This document shows positions 18,620 to 26,807 of a DNA stretch of 64,000 nucleotides, piece after piece; the first letter of the stretch is position 1; each line of letters opens with the position of its first letter. This DNA comes from Psychromonas marina. GTDB taxonomy: Bacteria > Pseudomonadota > Gammaproteobacteria > Enterobacterales > Psychromonadaceae. The stretch spans positions 248,001 through 312,000 of the forward strand of contig NZ_BSPQ01000005.1 of assembly GCF_030161115.1 (NCBI RefSeq). The letters are read 5' to 3'. The position numbers and the translations under genes are program-made. The notes under the pieces were generated by a model. The model had not been told where the DNA came from. It saw nothing but the letters and a program-made list of their open reading frames with translations, and ran no database searches.

Positions 18620-19978
18620 TTATGCTACAACCGCATCACTGTTAGTTTCATTTTTTGTGTTAGCAACATCATCTTGGTCAACGACAAAGATAGTGAAGAA
18701 CGCGGCAAGTGCCATCGATACACCACCGAGTACTAATGCGTACATCGCATTGCCACCAAAGAAGTGTTGGGTTAAGAAACCTAAGATACCCGCGGCTAAG
18801 ATTTGTGGGATAACAATTGAAAAGTTAAATACGCCCATAAAGAAACCCATCTTGTTGCTTGGAATAGATCCCGCTAAGATTGCATAAGGCATACATAAGA
18901 TACTTGCCCACGCAAAACCGATACCGACCATATTTAGCATTAACATATTTGGTGATTGTACTAGCGCCATTGAAGCAAGGCTTATACCACCTATTAATAG
19001 ACAAATAGCATGAATAAATTTACGGCTAGTACGTGCAGCTAACCACGGTAAAGTGAATGCAGCGATTGCACTTACACCATTATACATTGCAAAACATAAG
19101 CCTACCCAGTCAGCACCTTCGTTATAAAGTGCAGAAGAGGCATCGCTAGAGCCATAAATGTGGCCCGTTACCGCTGAAGTGGTGTAAATCCACATCGCAA
19201 ATAGTGCAAACCATGAGAAGAACTGTACAACGGCTAATTGCTTCATCGTTGTTGGCATTATCTTCATATCAGTAAACATCGTTAGCAGGCCGGCTTTTTT
19301 GACCTCCTCTTTTGGTGCTGCTGGAACACCATCAAATGCTGCTAGCTCTTCTGGGCTATATTCGCGCGTTCTGAATACGGTCCACATCACTGCGCCTAAA
19401 AATACCGCTGCACCTGCATAGAAAGAGATCTTAACCGAAGGTGGAATGACACCTGCTGGGGCTGTATTAGCGATATCGAACCAGTTGGTTAGAATATATG
19501 GCATTGATGATGCAATGACAGAGCCGACACCGATAAAGAATGTTTGCACCGCAAAACCTTGAGTACGTTGCTTAGAAGGCAGGTTGTCAGCTACTAAAGC
19601 ACGGAAAGGTTCCATTGAGATATTGATCGATGCATCAAGCATCCACAACATACCTGCTGCAATCCATAGATAAGGAGAGTTTGGCAGGATAATTAGTGCG
19701 ATCGAGGAGAATATCGCGCCGATCAGGAAATAAGGACGACGGCGACCTAAAAATGTCCAAGTACGGTCACTCATGTAACCAACAATAGGTTGTACTAATA
19801 ATCCGGTGATCGGTGCTGCTAGCCATAAAATTGGAATTTGATCGATGCTTGCACCAAGGGTTTCAAAGATACGACTCACATTGGCATTCTGTAATCCGAA
19901 ACCGAATTGAATCCCCATAAAGCCAACGCTCATATTCCAAATTTGCCAAAAGCTCAGTCTTGGTTTTTGCTTGCTCAT
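18620..19978 (-). CDS. MFS sugar transporter, GPH/SLC45-like (putative maltose/maltodextrin or sucrose symporter)
   Basis: The protein is about 452 residues from the ATG at 19978. A longer frame would start with TTG at 20014, but MSKQKPRLSFWQIWNMSVGF is the normal family N-terminus. About twelve hydrophobic helices are visible, with the MFS cytoplasmic loop GYMSDRTWTFLGRRRPYF near residue 65 and a large central loop (REYSPEELAAFDGVPAAPKE). The RRRPYF loop is typical of GPH/SLC45 disaccharide:proton symporters. Two MalT-box/CRP-like sites and a palindrome lie upstream, favouring a maltose or maltodextrin substrate. It has its own terminator and appears monocistronic. Confidence 0.85.
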   Translation of the reverse strand: MSKQKPRLSFWQIWNMSVGFMGIQFGFGLQNANVSRIFETLGASIDQIPILWLAAPITGLLVQPIVGYMSDRTWTFLGRRRPYFLIGAIFSSIALIILPNSPYLWIAAGMLWMLDASINISMEPFRALVADNLPSKQRTQGFAVQTFFIGVGSVIASSMPYILTNWFDIANTAPAGVIPPSVKISFYAGAAVFLGAVMWTVFRTREYSPEELAAFDGVPAAPKEEVKKAGLLTMFTDMKIMPTTMKQLAVVQFFSWFALFAMWIYTTSAVTGHIYGSSDASSALYNEGADWVGLCFAMYNGVSAIAAFTLPWLAARTSRKFIHAICLLIGGISLASMALVQSPNMLMLNMVGIGFAWASILCMPYAILAGSIPSNKMGFFMGVFNFSIVIPQILAAGILGFLTQHFFGGNAMYALVLGGVSMALAAFFTIFVVDQDDVANTKNETNSDAVVA

Positions 19979-20049
19979 ATTAATTTTCTTTTTCTCTTTT
20001 GTAAAAGCAACCAATCCATTGTGCTGCTCACTTACATCTACGTATTAAA

Positions 20050-20069
20050 GGTTTACTATCCGGTAAACC
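20050..20069. promoter_or_regulatory. Operator-like palindrome upstream of MFS transporter (GGTTTAC-N6-GTAAACC)
   Basis: Perfect 7-bp inverted arms at 20050-20056 and 20063-20069 lie 72-91 bp before the transporter ATG. The form suits a dimeric regulator near the promoter; the regulator is unknown. Confidence 0.5.
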
Positions 20070-20243
20070 AACTAATACCAATGGAATTTAATAGGTGATC
20101 AGAGTTTGCGTAGGAAAAATTATTACTAATAAGGCGTGAGTTGCAGGAGATAGTTGTTCTCACTTCAAAACTCACAACGCAGTTAGGGATAATTTTAACC
20201 AGCAAGAATGATCACTTTATTAATTCCTTTGGTATAAATAGAA

Positions 20244-20288
20244 CCAAACTACCTGATGATGCTGCAGCAGTATCTTCAGGTGGTTTGG
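20244..20288. repeat. Imperfect 13-bp inverted repeat with inner palindrome
   Basis: CCAAACTACCTGA pairs with TCAGGTGGTTTGG with one mismatch, around an inner GCTGCAGC palindrome. No T-run follows. It may be a structured leader element or a protein site. Confidence 0.5.
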
Positions 20289-20327
20289 ATGCGGAGCGGA
20301 TTTTGTCGATAAAACGTGATCAATAGC

Positions 20328-20354
20328 AGGGGGGGATGAGTGATCTTTGTCACG
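20328..20354 (+). promoter_or_regulatory. Composite site 1: MalT-box-like GGGGATGAGT overlapping CRP-like GTGATCTTTGTCAC
   Basis: GGGGATGAGT (20332-20341) fits the MalT consensus GGGGA(T/G)GAGG in nine of ten positions. The CRP/FNR-like half-sites GTGAT and TCACG overlap its end. Both motifs recur together 210 bp away. Confidence 0.6.
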
Positions 20355-20537
20355 TCTTGTTGAAACGGTGTTTTTTTATTATTAATTAGTGATTTTGGTT
20401 AGTTGTTTGATTGATTTTTAAGGTGTCAAATTAAACGTCTGAATAATAAAAAAGCTAAATTAGAATGTACTTTGAACAATCGCTTTATCTTTCGTTAATG
20501 GTGCACTGTGATAGAGCACGCAAATCGCATAAATACT

Positions 20538-20564
20538 AGGGGGGGATGAGTGATTTAGATCACG
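20538..20564 (+). promoter_or_regulatory. Composite site 2: MalT-box-like GGGGATGAGT overlapping CRP-like GTGATTTAGATCAC
   Basis: The first 17 bases (AGGGGGGGATGAGTGAT) and the last five are identical to site 1; only the five-base centre differs. GTGATTTAGATCAC is a near-ideal CRP palindrome core. Spacing to site 1 is 210 bp. Confidence 0.62.
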
Positions 20565-20640
20565 CACTGTTTCTCTGTTACTTTTAATTACGTAAGGGAG
20601 GCATGATGCAGATAGGTTTTAGTGTGTTTGTTTCGGGTAC

Positions 20641-20664
20641 AAAAAAGGGGACATAATGTCCCCT
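20641..20664 (-). terminator. Intrinsic terminator of deaD
   Basis: GGGGACAT-A-ATGTCCCC forms a stem that is followed on the minus strand by six T, 25 bp beyond the deaD stop codon. Confidence 0.88.
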
Positions 20665-20689
20665 AAATTTTATTCGATTAATTTAAAAA

Positions 20690-22423
20690 TTAATCTTTTT
20701 TAATGTTTAGCTGACGCTTACAAACATAAACACTTTCAAGATGCTTAAGTGTTTCAACTGGCATACCTTTTGGAAGCTCAATCGTTGAATGTTCATCATT
20801 CAATTTGATATCACCAATAAAGCGGCTGTTGATGTTTGCTTCGTTCGCGATAGCGCCAACGATGTTTTTAACTTGAACGCCGTGTGAACGACCAACATCT
20901 AAACGGTATGTTTCTAGCTCAACGTCTGTTGGGCGACCACGACCGCGGGGCTTATCACCACCACGTTCAGGACGGTCACCACGATTGCCACGATCATTAC
21001 GATCTGGACGACCACGACTACGGTCATTACGATCGCCACGGTCGTTACGGTCAAAACCACGGTCATTTGAACGAGGCTCAACAAATTTTTCTTCTACTGG
21101 CTGAAGCGGTTTTTCTTTTTGCGCTAAGAACAGAAGAGAAGCAGCAAGATCTAAATCATCGATCTCAGTGTTGTTTATCATTTGCTCATATAAACCACGG
21201 TAGAATGTTAAGTCTTCACTTTCACATACTGACAACAGTTTAGTTTGGAAGCTTTCAATACGTGTTTTAGTTACTTCATCACGTGTTGGTAGTTCCATGA
21301 TTTCAATTTCTTGACGAGTCGCACGTTCAATCGCTTTTAATAAACGACGTTCGCGTGGTGCTGCAAATAAGATTGCTTTACCTTTACGACCAGCACGACC
21401 AGTACGACCGATACGGTGAACATAAGACTCTGTATCAGTTGGGATATCGTAGTTAACTACTAGGCTTAAACGTTCAACGTCTAGACCACGTGCTGCAACG
21501 TCTGTTGCTACTAAGATATCTAAACCACCAGATTTAATACGTGCGATAGTGCGTTCACGTGTCTGTTGGTTCATATCACCGTTTAGTGCTGCACTACGGT
21601 AACCGCGAGCTTCTAAACGTTCTGCTAGTTCAACAGTCGCTGTTTTAGTACGAGCAAAGATGATTGCACCGTCAAACTCTTCTGTTTCTAACATACGTGT
21701 TAATGCGTCAAGTTTATTAACACCACGTACAATCCAACATTTCTGTTCGATGTTCTCAACTGTTGAAGTTTTAGCTTTAATCTTAACTTCAGTTGGGTTA
21801 TTCATGTAACGTTTAGTGATACGTTTGATTTGATCAGGCATTGTTGCTGAGAAAAGCGCAGTTTGGTGCTTCTCTGGCATATCTTTCATGATCGTTTCAA
21901 CATCGTCGATGAAACCCATACGTAACATTTCATCAGCTTCGTCTAAAACTAATGTTGTTAGACCTGAAAGGTCTAGTGTTTTACGTTTAAGGTGATCCAT
22001 AATACGACCAGGCGTACCAACAACAACTTGTGGGCCACGGTTCAGTTGTTTGAACTGAATGTTGTAGCTTTGACCACCGTAAATAGGCATAACGTGGAAA
22101 CCACGTAAATGACGTGAGTAGCTTTGGAATGCTTCAGCTACTTGAATCGCTAATTCACGTGTTGGCGCTAAAACCAATACTTGTGGTTTTTTAACGTTTA
22201 AATCGATGTTTGCTAAAAGTGGTAATGCAAATGCACCTGTTTTACCAGTACCAGTTTGTGCAAGACCTAATACATCTTGGCCTTTCAAAAGTAATGGGAT
22301 TGTTTGTGCTTGAATTGGAGAGGGTGTTTCGTAGCCCATCTCTGATACTACCTGAACTAGTTCAGCTGGTAGGTTTAAGTCATTAAAAGTAATTGAATTT
22401 TCTGTTGTAGTTGACTCTGACAT
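20690..22423 (-). CDS. deaD: DEAD-box ATP-dependent RNA helicase DeaD/CsdA
   Basis: The 577-residue protein has all helicase motifs in order: Q motif (YETPSPIQAQTIP, near residue 31), Walker A AQTGTGKT near 55, PTRELA, DEAD near 162, SAT, and HRIGRTGRAGRKG near 335. A C-terminal region follows with an Arg/Asp/Gly-rich low-complexity stretch (NDRGDRNDRSRG, residues 445-500) and a DbpA-type RNA-binding domain (VKNIVGAIANEANINSRFIG). This architecture is that of CsdA, a cold-induced helicase acting in ribosome assembly and mRNA decay. The 5' leader is long and hairpin-rich. A GAGG ribosome binding site lies 7 bases before the ATG. Confidence 0.96.
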   Translation of the reverse strand: MSESTTTENSITFNDLNLPAELVQVVSEMGYETPSPIQAQTIPLLLKGQDVLGLAQTGTGKTGAFALPLLANIDLNVKKPQVLVLAPTRELAIQVAEAFQSYSRHLRGFHVMPIYGGQSYNIQFKQLNRGPQVVVGTPGRIMDHLKRKTLDLSGLTTLVLDEADEMLRMGFIDDVETIMKDMPEKHQTALFSATMPDQIKRITKRYMNNPTEVKIKAKTSTVENIEQKCWIVRGVNKLDALTRMLETEEFDGAIIFARTKTATVELAERLEARGYRSAALNGDMNQQTRERTIARIKSGGLDILVATDVAARGLDVERLSLVVNYDIPTDTESYVHRIGRTGRAGRKGKAILFAAPRERRLLKAIERATRQEIEIMELPTRDEVTKTRIESFQTKLLSVCESEDLTFYRGLYEQMINNTEIDDLDLAASLLFLAQKEKPLQPVEEKFVEPRSNDRGFDRNDRGDRNDRSRGRPDRNDRGNRGDRPERGGDKPRGRGRPTDVELETYRLDVGRSHGVQVKNIVGAIANEANINSRFIGDIKLNDEHSTIELPKGMPVETLKHLESVYVCKRQLNIKKD

Positions 22424-22451
22424 AGAGGCCTCATGATTTCGTATAAGTTCT

Positions 22452-22474
22452 GCGTTTTAACGATGCTAAAACGC
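22452..22474 (-). promoter_or_regulatory. Stable hairpin in the deaD 5' leader
   Basis: GCGTTTTA and TAAAACGC pair around a short loop about 30 bases before the deaD start codon. A second stem (GTTTCAGC / GTTGAAAC) lies upstream. Long structured leaders are known on cold-shock mRNAs including csdA; a regulatory role here is inferred. Confidence 0.4.
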
Positions 22475-22802
22475 TCAATTCAGCTCATACCTACGTCACC
22501 TCAATCGTTTCAACTTTAAATTAAGCTGAAACCATTTAATAATTCTCACGTGTAATTCAAATAAATAATCACACGTAGTAGGTCTAATCTGAAGATTTCG
22601 CAACGATCTATTTGAGATCTGATTACGAGGGTGGCGCATTCTACTCGATCTGTTCATAAAATGCTCGTGTTATTTGATGTTAACCACAAAATAAGAAAAA
22701 TAATTGGTTTTTTTCTTGTTTTGTGGGCTGTTTTGCAGATCAAAAGAAGATGAAAATTGTTCACTAACTGTTTATTATTACGACTTTTATAAGGAGAGAC
22801 GC

Positions 22803-24053
22803 TTGTCTACAGGGAATCAAAGCATCACTGTCACCCATGGGGTGGGGATGTTAGTCGCCGCGTTACTGGGCTCTGGCGTTTTTATTATTCCAGCTATCGC
22901 GGCTTCAGTAGCGGGTAGTTGGTCATTATTAGCGTGGTTAATAATGGGCTTACTTATCTTGCCGATTGTGTTTACCTTTGCAGCGCTTGGCAATAAACAC
23001 CCTCATGCGGGGGGAACCGCTTATTTTGTACAACTTGCTTTTGGTGATAAAGCTGCGCGTATTGTGAGTTGGTTATTTATTTGGGTAGTTGCGTTAGGCG
23101 CACCCGTGATCGTGATTACCGGTGCTAACTTCTTGGTGAATGGTTTAACGGCGATTGGTGTGATTGAACACTCAAGTAAACAGGCACTGTTTCTCTGCGC
23201 GATGTTGATGCTATCGCTATTGCTGATTTTTAACCTATTTGGTCTGAAAGCTGCGGCGATTATTCAAACCCTATTGAGTGTGTGTATTGTTAGCTGTTTA
23301 GTGTTTGTTTCAATTAACAGCCAAATTAGTCAACCTTTTCATCTGCCCGCAACCCCTTTTCAATTATCCAGCGTTGCGTTAAGTGCGACCTATATCCTTT
23401 GGTGTTTTTTAGGGATTGAGGCGATTGCACATTTGGCCAATGACTTTAAAAATCCACATCGTGATTTTCCGTTAACGATTATTATTGGCATCATTATCAC
23501 CTTGGTGGTGTATAGCCTGATCAGTTTGAGCCTATTACAGATGCATTTTTATGGCGATGAGAGAGCGAACCTTAACTCAGTAATCGACCTTGTTAAACTG
23601 AGCTTTGGCAGTAAGGGCTATCTATTTGTCTCGTTTGCCGGGTTCTTAACCTGCTATATCTCTATTAGTCTCTATTTTGTTGGCTTTTCGCGCTTATTAT
23701 CAAGTATGGCAAAGCAAAAGCAGATCCATCCGCTATTTGCACAAACCAATCGCTTTACGGTGCCCTATTGGGGATTAATCGCTGCCATTATTATCACGAT
23801 GGTGATGCTGTTAAATTATCGCTATTCAGGATTGGATCTTGAAGGGTTGATTGCTTATGCCAATGGCTTGTTTATCTTGATCTATCTAGCGGCATGCGTA
23901 GCAGGGGGGAAACTGTTGAGTGGCTATTCGAGAAAGTTGGCAATTTTTGCATCACTAACCTGTTTACTCTTATTCATCTCATTAGGTGCACATGCGTTAT
24001 TTGCACTGCTGCTACTGTTTTTGCTGGGGGCCTATTACCGTTTGAAAAGGTAG
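22803..24053 (+). CDS. yjeH: APC-superfamily amino-acid transporter, YjeH-like (putative methionine/branched-chain exporter)
   Basis: A TTG start at 22803 is chosen because AAGGAGAG lies 6-7 bases before it, and the resulting 416-residue protein (STGNQSITVTHGVGMLVAAL) aligns from memory with the YjeH N-terminus. The frame extends upstream to 22704 without a ribosome binding site. Roughly twelve hydrophobic helices are visible. Conserved features include GSGVFIIPA near residue 25, HPHAGGTAYF and ILWCFLGIEAIAHLANDFKNP near 205-225, the last very close to YjeH. E. coli YjeH exports methionine and branched-chain amino acids; the substrate here is inferred. The gene ends at a bidirectional terminator facing nfuA. 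Confidence 0.88.
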   Translation: MSTGNQSITVTHGVGMLVAALLGSGVFIIPAIAASVAGSWSLLAWLIMGLLILPIVFTFAALGNKHPHAGGTAYFVQLAFGDKAARIVSWLFIWVVALGAPVIVITGANFLVNGLTAIGVIEHSSKQALFLCAMLMLSLLLIFNLFGLKAAAIIQTLLSVCIVSCLVFVSINSQISQPFHLPATPFQLSSVALSATYILWCFLGIEAIAHLANDFKNPHRDFPLTIIIGIIITLVVYSLISLSLLQMHFYGDERANLNSVIDLVKLSFGSKGYLFVSFAGFLTCYISISLYFVGFSRLLSSMAKQKQIHPLFAQTNRFTVPYWGLIAAIIITMVMLLNYRYSGLDLEGLIAYANGLFILIYLAACVAGGKLLSGYSRKLAIFASLTCLLLFISLGAHALFALLLLFLLGAYYRLKR

Positions 24054-24094
24054 CGTTTAAAAGGTCTCGTTTAAAAAGTCAAAGCTAAAAAAAC

Positions 24095-24119
24095 AAAAAG
24101 AGAGGCGAGCCTCTCTTTT
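24095..24119. terminator. Bidirectional intrinsic terminator between yjeH and nfuA
   Basis: AAAAGAGAGG and CCTCTCTTTT pair around CGAG, with an A-run on the left and T-run on the right, serving both convergent genes. Confidence 0.85.
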
Positions 24120-24145
24120 GTTATCTACAGTGCTCGCTGCATTCG

Positions 24146-24727
24146 TTATTTATAGAACGAATGATCTCCGCTTTGGTGCTCTGTGATATCGCGTACGGCA
24201 TTAAGTTCACCAGAAAATTCTTCTAATAACTCTTTTTCGATACCTTCTTTAAGTGTTAAATCAACCTGTGAACAGCCATTACAACCACCACCAAACTCAA
24301 TCACTGCAACATTATCTTCTGTTAATTCGATTAATTTAATGAAACCACCGTGGCTAGCAAGTTGTGGATTGATCTGTACTTGAATCACGTACTCTACGCG
24401 ATCCATCAGTGGCGCATCATCTTTTACTTTACGCATTTTTGCATTAGGCGCTTTAAGTGTTAGCTGTGTACCGGTGTCTTCTTCAACAAGGTCGATAAAC
24501 GCTTCATCTAGAAATGGCAGGCTAACATCGTCAACTAATGCGTCAAAACCTTCATAGCTTAAACGGGTATCGCTACTTTCAACAGCTTCTGGTGGGCAGT
24601 AAGAAACGCCACATTCTGCTTTTGGCGTACCAGGGTTGATAACAAATACACGAATACTTGTACCCTCTTTTTGTGGCTCTAATAATTTGCGAAAATGTGC
24701 TTCTGCGCTTGGAGTGATATCAATCAT
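24146..24727 (-). CDS. nfuA: Fe/S biogenesis protein NfuA
   Basis: The protein is about 193 residues from the ATG at 24727. AGAGGCACAGCA provides the ribosome binding site, and [16 protein letters not shown] aligns with the E. coli start. An N-terminal degenerate A-type domain ([21 protein letters not shown]) is followed by the C-terminal Nfu domain with the 4Fe-4S-binding CxxC in [19 protein letters not shown]. It carries and delivers Fe-S clusters in the cytoplasm, notably under oxidative stress or iron limitation. The order bioH / gntX-nfuA is as in E. coli. Confidence 0.97.
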   Translation of the reverse strand: MIDITPSAEAHFRKLLEPQKEGTSIRVFVINPGTPKAECGVSYCPPEAVESSDTRLSYEGFDALVDDVSLPFLDEAFIDLVEEDTGTQLTLKAPNAKMRKVKDDAPLMDRVEYVIQVQINPQLASHGGFIKLIELTEDNVAVIEFGGGCNGCSQVDLTLKEGIEKELLEEFSGELNAVRDITEHQSGDHSFYK

Positions 24728-24870
24728 TGCTGTGCCTCTGTTTAATCTTGAGTAATTTAGTCTGGTATTATATAGCAACAGGAAGAGGAAAGAAAAAACT
24801 ACTTCATTTGAGCTGCGCTAGTTAACAAGAAGTTAAAAATATAACCTTTATTTGTTGTTATGTCTTTAGG

Positions 24871-25593
24871 TTATTTAACCTCATTTCTGGATAACGGAGT
24901 ACGGCTTATACAAAAAACGGTAATGCTATTCACCCCTCGTTTTTTCAATAGCTTGCATAAACTGTTTACCGTCGCACCCGTGGTCACCACATCATCAATA
25001 ATGGCAATGTTTTTGCCTGTTAAAGTTTGTGTTGGCGTTTCTTTATAAGTAAATGCTGCGCGTAAATTTAGCTCTCTTCTTTTTATGCTCAACCCCTCCT
25101 GTGGGAGGGTTTGTTTGCAGCGACTTATCTGCTTAGTGAGCATGGGAATACCCAGTTGCTGATGCAAACTGTCACAAATGATTTGTGCTTGATTAAATCC
25201 ACGTTGACGTAATTTTTTTGCATGCAGCGGTACTGCTAATAGGAGATCAAACTGTAATAACTGTTCTTGTGTATATCGCAGTTCAAGAGATGTTTTTAAT
25301 AATGAAGCAAGTAATTCACCCGCGACAAGCTGTTGTTGATATTTTAACTGTTTAATTAATGTTGAAAGTGGTTTGCTATAATCACCAAGTGCATGAATAT
25401 GCTCAAATAAGTGATCTTTTGTCAAACAGTCTCCACAGTAATCGCTGCTTGTCGGCAGTGCTAAAGCACAGTGTAAACAGTACTGTCGTTGCGTGAGTAT
25501 CTTTTTTTCACAATACTGGCAGATCAGTTTATTATTGCTGGGCAATGCGCACACTAAACATTGAGCGGGTAACAAAGACTCAATTAATCGCAT
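24871..25593 (-). CDS. gntX: ComF/GntX-family phosphoribosyltransferase-like protein
   Basis: The protein has 240 residues from the ATG at 25593 (MRLIESLLPAQCLVCALPS). The upstream part of the open frame overlaps divergent bioH and lacks family similarity. An N-terminal zinc-ribbon-like region has four CxxC-type pairs (CLVC, CQYC, CLHC, CGDC). The C-terminal half is a type I PRTase fold with IAIIDDVVTTGATVNSLC as the phosphoribosyl-pyrophosphate loop, preceded by RGFNQA. Homologues are ComF (DNA uptake in Haemophilus and Vibrio) and GntX of E. coli (named for gluconate utilisation). Its biochemical reaction is unknown. It is probably co-transcribed with nfuA. Confidence 0.9.
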   Translation of the reverse strand: MRLIESLLPAQCLVCALPSNNKLICQYCEKKILTQRQYCLHCALALPTSSDYCGDCLTKDHLFEHIHALGDYSKPLSTLIKQLKYQQQLVAGELLASLLKTSLELRYTQEQLLQFDLLLAVPLHAKKLRQRGFNQAQIICDSLHQQLGIPMLTKQISRCKQTLPQEGLSIKRRELNLRAAFTYKETPTQTLTGKNIAIIDDVVTTGATVNSLCKLLKKRGVNSITVFCISRTPLSRNEVK

Positions 25594-25650
25594 TGAATGA
25601 TGTGCAATGAAGTGAAAAATAATGATTTCCCTTACAAGGAGTAATAAACA

Positions 25651-26424
25651 GTGAGTATAGAGCAAGCGGTACATTGTGAAGTGGTTGGTCAAGGACCTGC
25701 ACTGGTTTTATTGCATGGTTGGGGAGTGAACTCTGCGGTTTGGCAGCCTATTATCGCGCCGTTAAGTGAGCACTTTTGTTTGTATCTCGTCGACCTACCC
25801 GGTTTTGGTGAGAGTAAACCGTTAGCGCATTACTCATTACAGTCTATTAGTGAAGCGATACAAGAGGTTGTGCCTGAGTCTGCGGTGTGGTGTGGCTGGT
25901 CACTAGGTGGGTTAATCGCAACCTACACCGCTATTAATTATCCACAACAGGTAACGCAATTAATACAAGTTGCTAGCTCTGTTAAATTTGTGGCTGATGA
26001 GCAGTGGGAGGGGGTTGATGGTTGCGTATTTGATAACTTTTTACAGGGGCTACAAACAAACCCTCAAAAAACATTAGCGCGATTTATTGCTTTACAAGCG
26101 ATGGGTTGTAAAAGTGCTCGGCAAGACAGCAATAAACTTAAGAAACTACTCTCTGGCACGCAAGATGCTGAACAAAGTGCGTTAATAGCAGGGCTTAATT
26201 TATTGGCAGGGTCAGATCTTCGTTCATCATTTTCCTCGTTATCACAGCCTTGTTTATCGATGTTTGGTCAGTCTGATGGCTTAGTACCCCTGCAAACGGC
26301 GACTGAAATGAGTATTCTACTTCCCGATTTACAGGTACAGCTTTTTGAGCATTCTTCACATGCGCCTTTTATCAGTGAGAGTGAACTGTTTTGTAATAAG
26401 ATAGTGAACTTTATCGCTGGTTAA
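25651..26424 (+). CDS. bioH: Pimeloyl-[acyl-carrier protein] methyl ester esterase
   Basis: The 257-residue alpha/beta hydrolase starts at GTG, 10 bases after AAGGAG. The oxyanion loop LLHGWG is at residues 20-25 and the nucleophile elbow CGWSLGG puts the serine at S84. The aspartate lies near residue 205 (GQSDGLVP) and the histidine near 233 (HSSHAPF). These match BioH, which demethylates pimeloyl-ACP methyl ester to start biotin synthesis. Placement divergent from gntX agrees with E. coli. The intergenic distance to the gntX start is 57 bp, so the two promoters must overlap. Confidence 0.94.
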   Translation: MSIEQAVHCEVVGQGPALVLLHGWGVNSAVWQPIIAPLSEHFCLYLVDLPGFGESKPLAHYSLQSISEAIQEVVPESAVWCGWSLGGLIATYTAINYPQQVTQLIQVASSVKFVADEQWEGVDGCVFDNFLQGLQTNPQKTLARFIALQAMGCKSARQDSNKLKKLLSGTQDAEQSALIAGLNLLAGSDLRSSFSSLSQPCLSMFGQSDGLVPLQTATEMSILLPDLQVQLFEHSSHAPFISESELFCNKIVNFIAG

Positions 26425-26427
26425 GTT

Positions 26428-26456
26428 TTGAGCAGGTACTTTATTTATGTTAAAAT
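26428..26456 (+). promoter_or_regulatory. Predicted sigma-70 promoter for the small gene pair
   Basis: TTGAGC (26428-26433), a 17-bp spacer and TAAAAT (26451-26456) form a good -35/-10 pair, 58 bp before the start of the 95-codon gene. The pair can therefore be transcribed apart from bioH. Confidence 0.5.
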
Positions 26457-26513
26457 AGTGCCATACTTCTTATTAGCTTTTTAACTTTATAATATACGAC
26501 AAATAGGTGATTT

Positions 26514-26801
26514 ATGGATGTTCACTCTGCGTTTAATACTGGTCGTGCTGGTCTTCAAGATGCCTCTGCACAGCTGAGCAACGCAAGTTCTCGGATCGCC
26601 CAAGCTGGCAAAGCAGAAACAGGGTTGACGGAAAGTCAGCAGACATCGGGGATAGATTCTCCACCTGCAGAGCGAGCATCCATCTCTATTACTACTGAAG
26701 TTATCAATCTCAAATTAGCGGAGTTACAAGCAAAAAATTCAGCCAAGGTGATTATTACTGCTAATGATATGGTGGGCTGCTTAATTGACACCACCGCGTG
26801 A
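26514..26801 (+). CDS. Small protein of unknown function with flagellar rod/hook-like terminal motifs
   Basis: The 95-residue protein is not a family I can name. Its N-terminus (AFNTGRAGLQDASAQLSNAS, then RIAQ) resembles the first helix of flagellar rod and hook proteins. Its C-terminus (LAELQAKNSAKVIITANDMV) resembles their last helix, as in FlgG and FlgK, where both ends form the coiled coil of the axial filament. The middle is a short Ser/Thr-rich stretch with no D1 domain. It lacks a signal peptide. The next gene starts 6 bp after its stop, so the two are surely co-transcribed. No flagellar genes are nearby. The rod-like reading is inference from weak pattern similarity. Confidence 0.75.
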   Translation: MDVHSAFNTGRAGLQDASAQLSNASSRIAQAGKAETGLTESQQTSGIDSPPAERASISITTEVINLKLAELQAKNSAKVIITANDMVGCLIDTTA

Positions 26802-26807
26802 TCAATT

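Larger units (their letters stand above)
20015..20689. other. Long non-coding region upstream of the MFS sugar transporter gene
   Basis: No credible gene was found in this 0.7 kb. It holds a palindrome at 20050-20069, an imperfect hairpin at 20244-20288, two composite MalT/CRP-like sites at 20328-20354 and 20538-20564, and the deaD terminator near 20641. The 61-codon frame at 20141-20326 crosses the hairpin and has no family match. Confidence 0.65.

Noticed and set aside
20884-21243. 119-codon His/Asp-rich frame opposite deaD
   Set aside because: Its composition is the antisense reading of the Arg/Asp/Gly repeat region of DeaD.
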